From Paenibacillus tianjinensis (GTDB lineage: Bacteria > Bacillota > Bacilli > Paenibacillales > Paenibacillaceae): 64,000 bases of DNA. Shown here piece after piece: positions 23,760 through 32,679 of the stretch. Below the pieces are notes generated by a model that worked only from the letters and a program-made list of their open reading frames with translations, did not search any database and was not told the DNA's origin. The DNA lies in NCBI RefSeq assembly GCF_017086365.1, contig NZ_CP070969.1, forward strand, positions 3,224,001-3,288,000, given 5' to 3'. Position 1 is the stretch's first letter. The number at the start of each line of letters is the position of its first letter. The translations under genes and the position numbers were made by a program.

Positions 23760-24656
23760 ATGAATATAACCAAACTACAAATCGTTGTTCTGATAGAAAA
23801 ATATAAAAAGGTAACGGATGTGGCTTCTGAAATGGGCTTAAAGCAGCCGACGGTAACCTTTCATATGAAGAGTCTGGAAAGCGAACTGGGAACCTCACTT
23901 TTTCAATACCGCAGCGGCCGTGTACTATTGACCGATGCTGGACGTGCACTGTATCAGTATGCCGTAAGGATCGTCACCCTGGCTGTTGAAGCAGAGCGCA
24001 GTGTTAAGCAGTTCTCTTCGCTTACATCAGGAAATCTGGAGCTGGAAGCTTCTTATATTCCTGGTACATATGTTTTGCCAAAACTGCTCTCACAATTCAT
24101 TAATCTGCATCCGGGCATCGATACCTCATTAAAGGTACAAAGCGACCTTCAATTGCGGGATCGGCTGCGGAGCCGGGAAATCCAGATGGCTGTCCTGCAT
24201 CTGGCGGGTAGCGGCGATGATTCTTTTCATACCAAGCGTATGGCTGACGATGAGGTAGTACTTATCTTTGCACCGGGACATCCTTTTGCACAATCTGTGG
24301 AATTAACAGCAGAGCTTCTGGCGCTAGAGCCATGGATTCAACATGAACCAGCTTCTTATTTGGGGGAGACGGCTGAGAAATGGGCACAGGCTAATGGTGT
24401 TCGGTTATGGAATCATGCTGTGGTGAATTCTCCGGAAGCACATAAAAGGATGGTTAGTGAAGGAGGCTCCGTGGGGGTATTCTCCAAGTCGGGGATCGAA
24501 GCGGAGTTGGCGCTGGGGAGTCTGCGTTATGCCCCCCTTCCGGGCAATCAGGCAGACCATGGCGGGTTTGTGCTGGCTTGGCGTAAAGACCATACGCTGA
24601 CCCCCCTGCAGCAGGCATTTATAGATCTCGCCGGGGAAAGCGGCTCCGCTGATTAA
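23760..24656 (+). CDS. LysR family transcriptional regulator
   Basis: 298 residues. The N-terminal winged helix-turn-helix is clear (VASEMGLKQPTVTFHMKSLE, residues about 22-41), then the LysR linker helix and a type-2 periplasmic-fold effector domain (GTYVLPKLLSQFINLHPGI). ATG at 23760 follows GGGGGAAAG. It diverges from pstS, but LysR regulators usually act on a nearby divergent gene other than pst, so its target is unclear. It is convergent with a methyltransferase gene. Effector unknown. Confidence 0.9.
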   Translation: MNITKLQIVVLIEKYKKVTDVASEMGLKQPTVTFHMKSLESELGTSLFQYRSGRVLLTDAGRALYQYAVRIVTLAVEAERSVKQFSSLTSGNLELEASYIPGTYVLPKLLSQFINLHPGIDTSLKVQSDLQLRDRLRSREIQMAVLHLAGSGDDSFHTKRMADDEVVLIFAPGHPFAQSVELTAELLALEPWIQHEPASYLGETAEKWAQANGVRLWNHAVVNSPEAHKRMVSEGGSVGVFSKSGIEAELALGSLRYAPLPGNQADHGGFVLAWRKDHTLTPLQQAFIDLAGESGSAD

Positions 24657-24754
24657 GAAACATATCGGTTATAAATCAAACATTTCTATATACGACAATG
24701 TATACATTATTTAATGGAATTAATTATCATAGTTAATGTCATTAAATAATTAAA

Positions 24755-24808
24755 AAACCGGCATGACTGCGCTGCTTTTTTTACAAGCTCGCTTGATCAT
24801 GCCGGTTT
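24755..24808. terminator. Bidirectional terminator between lysR and the methyltransferase
   Basis: AAACCGGCATGA pairs with TCATGCCGGTTT, 12 perfect bases enclosing a 30-base loop. A/T runs flank both sides. Confidence 0.75.
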
Positions 24809-24817
24809 ATTGTTATT

Positions 24818-25642
24818 TTAGTCTTTCTCAGCAACCAAGGTAAAGGTCTTCGGAATGCCCTTGTCATACACGTCTGACGACAGGTTCGGCTCTTCTGCCA
24901 ACTCACGGATAATAAGTCCGCTGCGTGCTGCCGCTGTCACAAGCTCCCCTAATGTCCAGCGCCGCCAATAAACTACACTGTGCTTTGGTTCACTTCCAGG
25001 CTCCTGCCCTGTAGCAGGCAGATATTTGGAATAGGATACCCTCTTCTCCTCCAAAGTCGTGTCGAAATAATCACCGTCCACCCTATGCTTACGAACTTTG
25101 GCCGTCGATCCCTTCGAGGTGATCAGCTTGGTCGTAACCGGATGGAAATCCCGCAGCACGAACCGCCCCCCGGGAGCCAGCAGCTGATAAACAGTGTCCA
25201 TAAATGGTCTAAGATCGGTAAAATAATGGACAATCCCCATCTCGGCAAACACAAGGTCATATGAGCTATCCAATACTTCTTCTGGCAGCTTCAGAACATC
25301 AGATATGATATACGTAAGCTTCACGCCTGCTTCCTCCGCAAGTTCAGTTGCATAACGAGCATTGGCTTCAGAGAAATCTGCTACACTCACCTCTGCTCCA
25401 AGCAGGCTGAGTGCCACAGCTTTCATGCCGTTCGAACCCATGAGGTTCATAATCTTTTTCCCGCTAACCTCTCCAAAGTAAGCATTTAGCGGAAATAATC
25501 TGCCCTGAGGGTCTTTCGCCAGCTTTGCGGCAGCTTCCGCAGGTGTGCCGAAACGGCTGGTCCAGGCCGTATACGTATCTTCGTTCCATGTCTCCTCACT
25601 GGAAGAAGCCGCTGCCGGCTGGTTCAAATCATGATCATTCAT
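24818..25642 (-). CDS. Class I SAM-dependent methyltransferase
   Basis: Rossmann-fold methyltransferase of 274 residues. Motif I is unusual but recognisable (KIMNLMGSNGMKAVALSLLG, where E/DxGxGxG is replaced by LMGSNG), then VSVADFSEANARYA (motif II acidic residue), SSYDLVFAEMGIVHYF and LLAPGGRFVLRDFHP (motif IV onwards). Acceptor unknown. ATG at 25640-25642 follows AGGGG at some distance. It is 37 bases downstream of the EamA gene in the same direction, so the two may be co-transcribed. It may act on a small molecule rather than on DNA. Confidence 0.85.
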   Translation of the reverse strand: MNDHDLNQPAAASSSEETWNEDTYTAWTSRFGTPAEAAAKLAKDPQGRLFPLNAYFGEVSGKKIMNLMGSNGMKAVALSLLGAEVSVADFSEANARYATELAEEAGVKLTYIISDVLKLPEEVLDSSYDLVFAEMGIVHYFTDLRPFMDTVYQLLAPGGRFVLRDFHPVTTKLITSKGSTAKVRKHRVDGDYFDTTLEEKRVSYSKYLPATGQEPGSEPKHSVVYWRRWTLGELVTAAARSGLIIRELAEEPNLSSDVYDKGIPKTFTLVAEKD

Positions 25643-25679
25643 TATGTTAAATACCCCTTTTGTGTGTGAAGTTAGCTGT

Positions 25680-26603
25680 TCAGCTGCTTACGATGCTTCT
25701 CGGAAGAGAGTCTTCAATCCCCAGTGTTTTTTTGCGTCCTGCATATAAGTAGACTGCCAGTCCAGCCATTACAAGCAAACCCCCGGTCCATTGCAGTCCG
25801 TTCAGCTTCTCTCCAAGCAGCAGGAAAGCCAGAATACTCGCCCCAACGGGTTCCCCGAGTATATTCATCGAGACTGTTGTAGCCGATACATACTGCATCA
25901 GCCAGTTAAACAAAATGTGGCCAAAGACAGTCGGCACCACAGCCAGCAGAACGAAAATCCCCCACTCTTTTGGCGGATAATCAAAGAACGGAATACCGGC
26001 CAGCACATTATAAACTGCGAATACTATAGATGCGGAGATAAAGACAATTAGGCTGTACAAATAAGACGGCATTCGGGAAACAAGACGCTGGCCAACCATC
26101 ATATGTACCGCAACAGCGGCAGTTCCGCCAATGGACAACAGATCACCTTTTACATTATCAGGAGACAGTCCAATATCACCCCAGCCGATAAATACGGTTC
26201 CGAAGATCGCAATACCAAGACCAGCAATCGCAGAAAGTGTGCTTTTTTCTTTATACAGCACATAGCACCCAATCATTATAAAAACGGGTTCCAGTGCCAT
26301 TATCATCGTTGAGCTGGCCACGGAAGTGAATTTGAGCGAGCCCATCCACAGTAAAAAATGCAAGGCGAGCATCATTCCGGAGAATCCGAGCAGCAGCCAG
26401 TCTTTACGCCGCAAGGAAAAAGCTGCTCCACTGTAAGGCCGGGCAAACGGCAGCATCAGCAGTGAAGTGAACAACAACCGGTACATGCCTTGAACAGAGG
26501 CCGGAGCCGAGGACCATTTAATAAAAATGGACGAAAAAGAGATGGCCACAATTCCAATCAGCATTAATAGCGGAACCGGAACGGGCGGTTTTTTACCATT
26601 CAC
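25680..26603 (-). CDS. EamA/DMT superfamily transporter
   Basis: Ten-helix drug/metabolite transporter, 307 residues, built from two EamA repeats (first with FSSIFIKWSSAPASVQGMYRL, second beginning near GDLLSIGGTAAVAVHMMVG). The C-terminal RKKTLG tail is cytoplasmic. Start GTG at 26601-26603 with AAAGGA nine bases before; no ATG lies nearby. It probably exports an amino acid or small metabolite, but nothing in the sequence identifies it. Confidence 0.9.
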   Translation of the reverse strand: MNGKKPPVPVPLLMLIGIVAISFSSIFIKWSSAPASVQGMYRLLFTSLLMLPFARPYSGAAFSLRRKDWLLLGFSGMMLALHFLLWMGSLKFTSVASSTMIMALEPVFIMIGCYVLYKEKSTLSAIAGLGIAIFGTVFIGWGDIGLSPDNVKGDLLSIGGTAAVAVHMMVGQRLVSRMPSYLYSLIVFISASIVFAVYNVLAGIPFFDYPPKEWGIFVLLAVVPTVFGHILFNWLMQYVSATTVSMNILGEPVGASILAFLLLGEKLNGLQWTGGLLVMAGLAVYLYAGRKKTLGIEDSLPRSIVSS

Positions 26604-26697
26604 AGCAAAGCGTCCTTTCAGGTCAATTAGATGATACCTATGTAAATTTACCTCAATTTTCGAAAAAAAGCAGCTTTTTCAGGAAAAATCATTTGGG

Positions 26698-26740
26698 TAG
26701 AGGCACAAGTTCCTGCTTCCTGCTAGAACTCATGCCTCTG
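26698..26740 (-). terminator. Hairpin after adhB
   Basis: AGAGGCA and CAAGTTC pair with GAACTCA and TGCCTCT (one mismatch in the stem). It lies 24 bases after the adhB stop on the minus strand. The T-run is weak. Confidence 0.5.
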
Positions 26741-26763
26741 GAGTTTACAGCTATTCTGCTACG

Positions 26764-27900
26764 CTAAGGCTTAAGAATCACCTTGATACAATCCTCTTCT
26801 TTCTCTTGAAACACCTGGTAGCCATGCTCCGCTCTGCTGATCGGCAGCCGGTGGGTGATGATGTCAGTAGGATCAAACTTATTCTCCTTAATCATCTTGT
26901 AGAGGGTCGGCATGTAGTGAATCACTGGCGCCTGCCCCATTTTCAGTGAAATATTGCGTTCAAAAAGCTGGCCCAGCGGGAACAGATTATAGTTGAGGCC
27001 ATACACCCCGACTAACTGGATCGTCCCAAATTTACGGACTACCTGAGCCGCGATCCGGAAAGCCCCAAGCGAACCACCCTGGAGCATCAAGGCTGTCTCC
27101 ACCTTTTCCGCTACTGTCTTTTTAGCATCCAACCCTACACAGTCAATGACTACATCCGCTCCGCCGCGGGTAATCTCCTTGAGATGCGCCTCGATGTCCT
27201 TGACTTTTTCAAAATTAAAAATCTCCACATTATTTGTCTGTTTGGCGTGCTGCAGACGGTACGGGACATGATCAACGGCGATCACACGGGAAGCTCCCTT
27301 CATCCAGGCGAACTTCTGGGTCAGCAGGCCGACCGGGCCGCAGCCCAGGACAATTACCGTATCTCCGGGCTTCACACCGGCACTTTCAACCCCCCACCAG
27401 GCGGTAGGTACTATGTCAGAGAGGAAGAGCAGCTTCTCATCCTCCATCTCGGCATCCTCCGGCACCACGAACGGTCCGAAGTTGCCATAAGGCACTCTAA
27501 GCAATTCTGCTTGGCCTCCGGCATAACCTCCGTACGTATCCGAATAACCGAGGAATCCTCCGGTGTCCTTAGCCTCATTCGAATGATCGCACTGACTTTC
27601 CATCTCATGCTGGCAGAAATAACATTGTCCGCAGGCTACGTTAAAAGGGACGATTACACGGTCGCCTTTTTTTACCTTAGTGACCTCCGGTCCTACATCT
27701 TCGACAATCCCCATTGGCTCATGCCCGATAACATAATCATCATGCATGCCCGGAATTTCGCCGTTATAAATATGCAGGTCGGAGCCGCAAATTGCGGTAG
27801 AGGTGATACGTACAATAATATCGTCCTTTTTCTCCAGCTTAGCGTCGGCTACTTCTTTGACTTCGACTTTCCTTTTCCCTTGATAAGTTACTGCCTTCAT
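26764..27900 (-). CDS. adhB: Zinc-dependent alcohol dehydrogenase AdhB (formaldehyde-dehydrogenase-like)
   Basis: NAD-dependent medium-chain dehydrogenase, 378 residues from the ATG at 27898-27900, the same length as B. subtilis AdhB. Catalytic zinc ligands: C in STAICGSDLH and HE in VIGHEPMG. Structural zinc lobe: CGQCYFCQHEMESQCDHS. Cofactor motif VLGCGPVGLL. A GTG four codons upstream touches the ribosome site (AAAGGAGTG) and is unlikely. Monocistronic by spacing. The closest relatives are glutathione-independent formaldehyde or general alcohol dehydrogenases. Confidence 0.9.
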   Translation of the reverse strand: MKAVTYQGKRKVEVKEVADAKLEKKDDIIVRITSTAICGSDLHIYNGEIPGMHDDYVIGHEPMGIVEDVGPEVTKVKKGDRVIVPFNVACGQCYFCQHEMESQCDHSNEAKDTGGFLGYSDTYGGYAGGQAELLRVPYGNFGPFVVPEDAEMEDEKLLFLSDIVPTAWWGVESAGVKPGDTVIVLGCGPVGLLTQKFAWMKGASRVIAVDHVPYRLQHAKQTNNVEIFNFEKVKDIEAHLKEITRGGADVVIDCVGLDAKKTVAEKVETALMLQGGSLGAFRIAAQVVRKFGTIQLVGVYGLNYNLFPLGQLFERNISLKMGQAPVIHYMPTLYKMIKENKFDPTDIITHRLPISRAEHGYQVFQEKEEDCIKVILKP

Positions 27901-28013
27901 GACGAGGTCCACTCCTTTGGAAATAGAGTAAAGAACTTAGCGGGCTACATTGGTTAGCAGCATACTATGTTATAACCCTAAACTCCTCTAGCTTATCCCC
28001 AGATCTGAAAGTC

Positions 28014-28199
28014 TTAACCCTCAAGGTGCCTGAAAAGATCAAATATGCTCTCCATCAGAAGCCAAGCTCCCAGAACTGCAGCGGTCAAAAGTACAATGAA
28101 CAATACCAGCCAGACCTTGATATGCCGTTTGCGTCTGCTGGCTCTGCCCAGTCCCACTTCCTCATCCGGCCACCAATACCAGTCTTTACCGGGTTTCAT
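28014..28199 (-). CDS. Small single-pass membrane protein
   Basis: About 61 residues (68 from an ATG at 28218-28220). The N-terminus has a WYWW cluster and basic RRKR, then one hydrophobic helix near residues 29-50 (VWLVLFIVLLTAAVLGAWLL). The preferred ATG lies inside the last codons of the isochorismatase gene and no good ribosome site is present, so expression would depend on translational coupling. Plausible but not certain; function unknown. Confidence 0.5.
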   Translation of the reverse strand: MKPGKDWYWWPDEEVGLGRASRRKRHIKVWLVLFIVLLTAAVLGAWLLMESIFDLFRHLEG

Positions 28200-28722
28200 A
28201 TGGTTGGAACGTAATTTCATCGGCAGGACGCAGTTTTACAAATCTTCCGCCGAGCACTCCATTGTGATGCTTCACAATCTCTTCACCGCTTAGATTTCCA
28301 TTATCGAAGGTGCTGTGTGCATCCTGAACGAGTATATTGTTGTAATCCATACTGAATGCCCGCCGGCAGGTTGAATCCAGACAGAACTCGGTCTGCATCC
28401 CGCAGATCACAAGATCTGTAATTCCTTGACGCTGGAGCTCTTCATGCAGTAAGGTCCGATGAAATGCATCCCAAGTCGGTTTCTCCACGATGGTCTCACC
28501 TTCGCGGGGCTTCACAAGGCTGCTGATCTCCCAGGTCGGCAATCCCTTGGTATATTCCTCGTCTTCTGTATGCTGAATATATACAACCGGAATATTGGCG
28601 GATCTCGCTTTATCGAGCAAAGATACAATCCGTTTCATCACATTGTCCACATCATACAGCTTCATATCCGGATAAGAAAACATCGCCTCTTGAACATCAA
28701 TAATCAGCAGTGCTGTTGTCAT
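28186..28722 (-). CDS. Isochorismatase-family cysteine hydrolase
   Basis: 178 residues. Catalytic triad residues of the family are present: Asp9 in LLIIDVQEAM, Lys in VEKPTWDAF and Cys in CGMQTEFCLDST (with the cis-peptide loop before it). Members hydrolyse amides such as nicotinamide or isochorismate vinyl ethers; the sequence does not settle which. Start ATG at 28720-28722 follows AAGGAGGAG. It may be co-transcribed with the small membrane protein whose start lies within it. With niaP far away, no niacin-salvage context is implied. Confidence 0.88.
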   Translation of the reverse strand: MTTALLIIDVQEAMFSYPDMKLYDVDNVMKRIVSLLDKARSANIPVVYIQHTEDEEYTKGLPTWEISSLVKPREGETIVEKPTWDAFHRTLLHEELQRQGITDLVICGMQTEFCLDSTCRRAFSMDYNNILVQDAHSTFDNGNLSGEEIVKHHNGVLGGRFVKLRPADEITFQPYETR

Positions 28723-28855
28723 TGATAACTCCTCCTTGGTTCTTTGATCCTTTTTCTACTCATTATACTGAAAAAGATTATATCAGACCTAGAGCTCAAA
28801 TAGACTCCCCATCCAGTGAAATTTATGGATACGTCTTGGAAAGGACCGTGAAGCG

Positions 28856-28905
28856 GAAAAAGGGGCATCTCACACACCATCAAATGGTGCGGAGATCCCC
28901 CTTTG
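28856..28905 (-). terminator. Terminator of the queFCDE operon
   Basis: A GGGG/CCCC outer stem with an inner CACCAT-CAA-ATGGTG hairpin, followed by a T-tract on the minus strand. It lies 10 bases after the queE stop. Confidence 0.85.
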
Positions 28906-28915
28906 TTTTCAATAG

Positions 28916-29638
28916 TTATTTGCCCCGCTTGTTATGCCATATCAGCGCATGCAGCTGCGGCAACACCCGTGCCCGGTTCATCTCTGGATCAGCAATCACT
29001 AGGTTGAACAGCCATTCCAGCCGTCCTAAGAGGCGTGCCGAAATGTCCCCCGGTTCCGTTACATCCTCATTCCCGGGCTGCAGGTACAGCGAAACTCCGG
29101 GATAACGCTGATGAACGCTTTTGGCATAGGCATAGTCTTGCTCGTCAAACACCACGACCTTCAGGCTATGCGTAGCCTTGCCTTGCTCCTTCAGCTTGCC
29201 CATGATTCTGTCCAGCATTGCCCAGTCCGTCTTCATTCCCGAGCTTGGCGGTTTAGGACTGATCGTTAGCGTATCGATCTCATAAAACCAGTCCTGCCAG
29301 CGGCTGCCCTGTGTTTCGATAGCGGCCTGAATGCCGTGCTCATGCAGCAGAGCAACAAATTCCGCCATACTGTTGCCGAGCAGGGCCGGATTCCCGCCGG
29401 AAATGGTCACAGAGTCAAAGTTCTGGCCAGCCAGTGCAATAAGCTCATTCATAATTTCCTCCGGCTCCAGCATCCGTACAATATCCTTAGCAGAACCATC
29501 CCAGGTAAAGGCTGAGTCGCACCAGCTGCAGCGGTAGTCACAGCCGTAGGTGCGGACGAACATTGTTTTGACACCGATCACGGCGCCTTCCCCTTGAATC
29601 GTCGGGCCAAAGATTTCAATTACCGGTATTTTACTCAC
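28916..29638 (-). CDS. queE: 7-carboxy-7-deazaguanine synthase QueE
   Basis: Radical-SAM enzyme that turns 6-carboxytetrahydropterin into 7-carboxy-7-deazaguanine, 240 residues. The cluster motif CxxxCxxC is Cys33, Cys37 and Cys40 (GCDYRCSWCDS), with the Bacillus-type spacing. IFGPTIQGEG at the start is a QueE hallmark. A longer frame from an ATG at 29672-29674 overlaps queD by 44 bases. The GTG at 29636-29638 with GGGGG eight bases upstream gives an 8-base overlap (GTGAGTAA) and is preferred. Last gene of queFCDE. Confidence 0.92.
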   Translation of the reverse strand: MSKIPVIEIFGPTIQGEGAVIGVKTMFVRTYGCDYRCSWCDSAFTWDGSAKDIVRMLEPEEIMNELIALAGQNFDSVTISGGNPALLGNSMAEFVALLHEHGIQAAIETQGSRWQDWFYEIDTLTISPKPPSSGMKTDWAMLDRIMGKLKEQGKATHSLKVVVFDEQDYAYAKSVHQRYPGVSLYLQPGNEDVTEPGDISARLLGRLEWLFNLVIADPEMNRARVLPQLHALIWHNKRGK

Positions 29639-30113
29639 AGTCACAGCCCCCGTGCAGGCGGTAGGCAGGTCCATCCTCCGGAATATCTGCAGCCATTACC
29701 TCTGCCCAGGAGGTAGGCGTCTCCCACAGCTTGACTGAATACAGCGGCAATGACGCCTGTTTCAGTTGATAGGCCATATAGGCAGACATGTTCTCAGCAG
29801 TTGTACGGAATCCGAGCAGTGCTACTTTTGAGCCGGAATTCTGAAGAGCCTCCAGGACAGGCTCATTGCCCATTGCCAGAAAAGCATGATCCAGACGGTC
29901 TACAAGACTTTGCTGCACAATAGCCTTAATGTCGCTGAAATCCACAACAAAGCCTTCATCAGAGTGCCCTGCTTCTGTTGAAGGTTTGCCTTTTAACACG
30001 ACTTCAAGCTTATAGGTATGGCCATGCAGATTGCTGCATTTTCCTTTATGTCCAACCAGCTGATGCGCAGAATCAAAGGTGAAAATCTTACAGACCGATA
30101 CATCACCCAGCAT
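29631..30113 (-). CDS. queD: 6-carboxytetrahydropterin synthase QueD
   Basis: Zinc enzyme of the tetrahydropterin-synthase fold converting dihydroneopterin triphosphate to 6-carboxytetrahydropterin, 160 residues. Zinc ligands: His16 (FDSAHQL) and the pair in NLHGHTYK. The family's Cys28-type residue (GKCSNLHGH) is present. Its start shares the last base of the queC stop (TAATG). The tail GGCDCE is unusual for the family in carrying two cysteines. Confidence 0.93.
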   Translation of the reverse strand: MLGDVSVCKIFTFDSAHQLVGHKGKCSNLHGHTYKLEVVLKGKPSTEAGHSDEGFVVDFSDIKAIVQQSLVDRLDHAFLAMGNEPVLEALQNSGSKVALLGFRTTAENMSAYMAYQLKQASLPLYSVKLWETPTSWAEVMAADIPEDGPAYRLHGGCDCE

Positions 30114-30775
30114 TACAGACCACCTTTCGTTTGTTCCGCCATGTATTGCTCAAGGCCGCGCTGACGCAGCAGACAAGCCGGACAGGTGCCGCAGCCGCTG
30201 CCGACGATGCCGTTATAGCAAGTCAACGTGTGCTCACGGATATAGTCAAAGTGACCCAGTTCATCGGCCAGCTTCCAGGTTTCCTTTTTATCGAGCCACA
30301 TCAGCGGCGTATGAATAACGAATTCATAGTCCATCGACAGATTGAGTGTCACATTCAGGGACTTTACGAACACATCCCGGCAATCGGGATACCCGCTGAA
30401 GTCCGTCTGACACACACCGGTGATGATGTTGGCATAGCCCAGCTGTTTGGCCAGAATGGCGGCAAAGGACAGGAACAGCAGATTACGCCCATCCACGAAC
30501 GTACTTGGCAGTTCCCCATCTTCTCCGGCTTCAATCTCGATGTTATCCCGTGTTAAAGCGTTAGGTGCCAGCTGATTGAGCAGTCCCAGATCTAGAATAT
30601 GCTGCTTCACACCAAACTTTGCAGCAATTTCTTTGGCAACTTCAATCTCGGCTGCATGCCGCTGATTATAGTTAAAAGTAACTACCTGAACCTCTTCGAA
30701 GTGCTTCAGCGCCCATACGAGGCAAGTGGTGCTGTCTTGTCCGCCGCTGAACACAACGAGTGCTTTTTTATTCAT
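30113..30775 (-). CDS. queC: 7-cyano-7-deazaguanine synthase QueC
   Basis: ATP- and ammonia-dependent enzyme that makes preQ0 from carboxydeazaguanine, 220 residues. The PP-loop SGGQDST is at 10-16. The zinc-binding cysteines lie near residues 190-205 ([12 protein letters not shown]). ATG at 30773-30775 follows GGAGAGGAG. Overlaps queD by one base. Same-direction neighbours queF (33-base gap) and queD/queE make this the standard Bacillus-type preQ1 pathway. Confidence 0.95.
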   Translation of the reverse strand: MNKKALVVFSGGQDSTTCLVWALKHFEEVQVVTFNYNQRHAAEIEVAKEIAAKFGVKQHILDLGLLNQLAPNALTRDNIEIEAGEDGELPSTFVDGRNLLFLSFAAILAKQLGYANIITGVCQTDFSGYPDCRDVFVKSLNVTLNLSMDYEFVIHTPLMWLDKKETWKLADELGHFDYIREHTLTCYNGIVGSGCGTCPACLLRQRGLEQYMAEQTKGGL

Positions 30776-30807
30776 TAACAGTTCTCCTCTCCATTACTGC
30801 TCTGGTC

Positions 30808-31308
30808 CTACCGATTATCAACTTTCTCCGGATACATATCATGATTCATCAGCCGGTGCTCGGCCATAGCTTCATACTTGGTTCCCGGACGTCCCCAGTT
30901 GCAGTAAGGATCAATGGAAATGCCGCCGCGCGGTGTGAACTTGCCCCACACTTCGATATAACGCGGATTCATCAAGGAGATCAGATCATTCATAATAATG
31001 TTGACACAATCTTCATGAAAATCACCATGATTGCGGAAGCTGAACAAATAGAGCTTCAGTGATTTGGATTCAACCATCTTGATATCCGGAATGTACGAGA
31101 TGTACATCACACCGAAATCAGGCTGTCCGGTTACGGGACACAGACTGGTGAACTCCGGACAATTGAATTTCACAAAATAATCACGGCCGGGATGCTTGTT
31201 ATCGAAGCTTTCCAGGATCTCAGGAGCATACCCGAATTTATATTGTGTTCCCTGATTGCCCAGCAGGGTAACTTCCTTCATTTCCTCTTTCAATCTTCCT
31301 TCTGACAT
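30808..31308 (-). CDS. queF: preQ0 reductase QueF
   Basis: NADPH-dependent 7-cyano-7-deazaguanine reductase making preQ1, 166 residues, single-domain (YkvM) type. The catalytic Cys is in [13 protein letters not shown]; the QueF motif [20 protein letters not shown], which binds NADPH, follows. ATG at 31306-31308 is preceded by GAGAGGGG. First gene of the operon, about 200 bases downstream of a preQ1 riboswitch, so its product feeds back on the operon. Confidence 0.95.
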   Translation of the reverse strand: MSEGRLKEEMKEVTLLGNQGTQYKFGYAPEILESFDNKHPGRDYFVKFNCPEFTSLCPVTGQPDFGVMYISYIPDIKMVESKSLKLYLFSFRNHGDFHEDCVNIIMNDLISLMNPRYIEVWGKFTPRGGISIDPYCNWGRPGTKYEAMAEHRLMNHDMYPEKVDNR

Positions 31309-31505
31309 GACAAAAAACCCCTCTCTTTTCCTGCGGCTTTCGCCGGATTCGGAAAGAAGAACGAGATTTCGAAAACTTGGCTCTACTAAGAAGACAAGCC
31401 TCTATGACACCAGTAAACGGCATTTTTAGCCGTCTGGCGGTCAGGCGTTGTCTTATTGACGCATGGCATAACATGTAAAGTATACTGCAGATATGCTCAA
31501 AGCGG
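31309..31505 (-). other. Untranslated leader between riboswitch and queF
   Basis: About 197 bases with no gene. It contains a hairpin (ACGGC/GCCGT with CCAG/CTGG) and a small CGGCGAAAGCCG stem near the queF ribosome site. No T-run terminator is seen, so the expression platform cannot be assigned. An overlapping reading frame (31238-31474) lacks a ribosome site. Confidence 0.5.
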
Positions 31506-31540
31506 CCTTAGTTTTTTATAGAGGGAGTTTGCGAACCTCT
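31506..31540 (-). ncRNA. preQ1-I riboswitch
   Basis: The minus-strand sequence opens with AGAGGTTC, continues through a CTCCCTCT stem and ends AAAAAACTAAGG, the consensus of the class I aptamer. The small loop and A-rich tail that form the pseudoknot are intact. It precedes the queFCDE operon as in B. subtilis and should lower expression when preQ1 is abundant. Confidence 0.95.
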
Positions 31541-31622
31541 CCTGCGACATATACGCAGAATTCTTCTTATACTTATACTAGCGTCTTGAACTATATCATG
31601 TTTCGCAGATCGCTGGCAACCC

Positions 31623-32363
31623 TTAAAGATGATCCAAAATTAGTGAACACAGCATACCCAGCGCGGCCATAAATCCGGTCAGCGGACCTCCGTCCTCATA
31701 TGCCTCCGGCATCATACTGGAGGATACCATGGAAATGATCCCGCCTCCGGCAAAAGAAGCAATAATAGCTGTTGTATACCCGCTGGCATGATCCATAAAG
31801 GCATAGCCTGTACCCGAGGCGAGCGTTGATATAACAAGTACGCCTATCCAGAGCAGCACCACTTTGCTTTTGCTGTAGCCATCCTGTTTGAGCCCGGCTG
31901 TACTGGAGAGCCCTTCGGGAATATTGCTGATAAAGATTGCAATTACTAGCAGCAGGCTAACCCCTTTACCTGAAATCAGACTGGCCCCGATCATGATGGA
32001 CTCAGGAATCGCATCCAGCACCGTACCGGCAAAAATCGCCAGCCCACTGCTGCCTTTTCCCTTTGAGCCGCCAGCACCTCTAACGGAGCGTTTGCGTCCG
32101 GACCCGCCTTTTCGCGAGATGTACCAGTCGAACAAGGTGAAAACCAGCGCACCGGCTATAAATCCGATAATGGTCGGGAACAGCCCCCCATCATTAGCGG
32201 AATCGTCCAGCAGCTCATAGGCGGCAGCTCCGATTAACACTCCGGTTCCGAACGCCATAATAAAGCCAATAAGCTTCTTGCGGATATGCAGAAACAACGC
32301 CATCAGCGCACCAATTAGTACAGCAGATCCGGAAACCGCACCCCATAGGACAGCATTCAACAC
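31623..32363 (-). CDS. ZIP family metal transporter
   Basis: About 246 residues with eight predicted helices. The ZIP signature helix is ISNIPEGLSSTAG, paired with DAIPESIMIGAS in the preceding helix, which gives the His/Glu/Asn-type metal site though the His is replaced. A basic, Gly/Ser-rich loop (residues 90-112) separates helices 3 and 4. It resembles bacterial ZIP proteins of the YkvO-like group; the metal (zinc, iron or manganese) is not determined. Start GTG at 32361-32363 with AGAAGG eight bases before; a GTG three codons earlier is possible. Confidence 0.85.
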   Translation of the reverse strand: MLNAVLWGAVSGSAVLIGALMALFLHIRKKLIGFIMAFGTGVLIGAAAYELLDDSANDGGLFPTIIGFIAGALVFTLFDWYISRKGGSGRKRSVRGAGGSKGKGSSGLAIFAGTVLDAIPESIMIGASLISGKGVSLLLVIAIFISNIPEGLSSTAGLKQDGYSKSKVVLLWIGVLVISTLASGTGYAFMDHASGYTTAIIASFAGGGIISMVSSSMMPEAYEDGGPLTGFMAALGMLCSLILDHL

Positions 32364-32679
32364 CAGCTTCACCTTCTACAGTCAGTTTAAATTGCACAGA
32401 AATGGCATAGTAGTATTGTACACTTCAAAATAAACGGGCAAACATTGCAGCTGTGTTCTCCCTCCATCTTTTGTAACTGTTCTGGAGCTTTCGATATGAT
32501 TCATATTATTAATTATTAATGTAATTAAATAAATGTTTCATTGTTTATAGCCAAGCTCCCCGGTCAATAGTCAGACTAATAGTCGTGACTTCCAAGCTAA
32601 TTTTACAATATGGATTCAATTTCAATGAAAGGGGTAACTTAAAAATTATAATCTCCAATAACAAGGATGGGATCAGCCA
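32364..32679. other. Intergenic region, no gene seen
   Basis: AT-rich 316-base gap between two divergent genes. Only short repeats (for example ATTAATTATTAAT near 32510) are seen. A minus-strand reading frame at 32545-32781 overlaps the next gene and has no ribosome site. Confidence 0.4.

Noticed and set aside
28710..29105. Plus-strand frame opposite queE
   Set aside because: It overlaps the queE coding region and the terminator and has no ribosome site.
31238..31474. Minus-strand frame overlapping the queF start and leader
   Set aside because: No ribosome site, it overlaps queF in another frame and its composition is unlike a protein; treated as leader.
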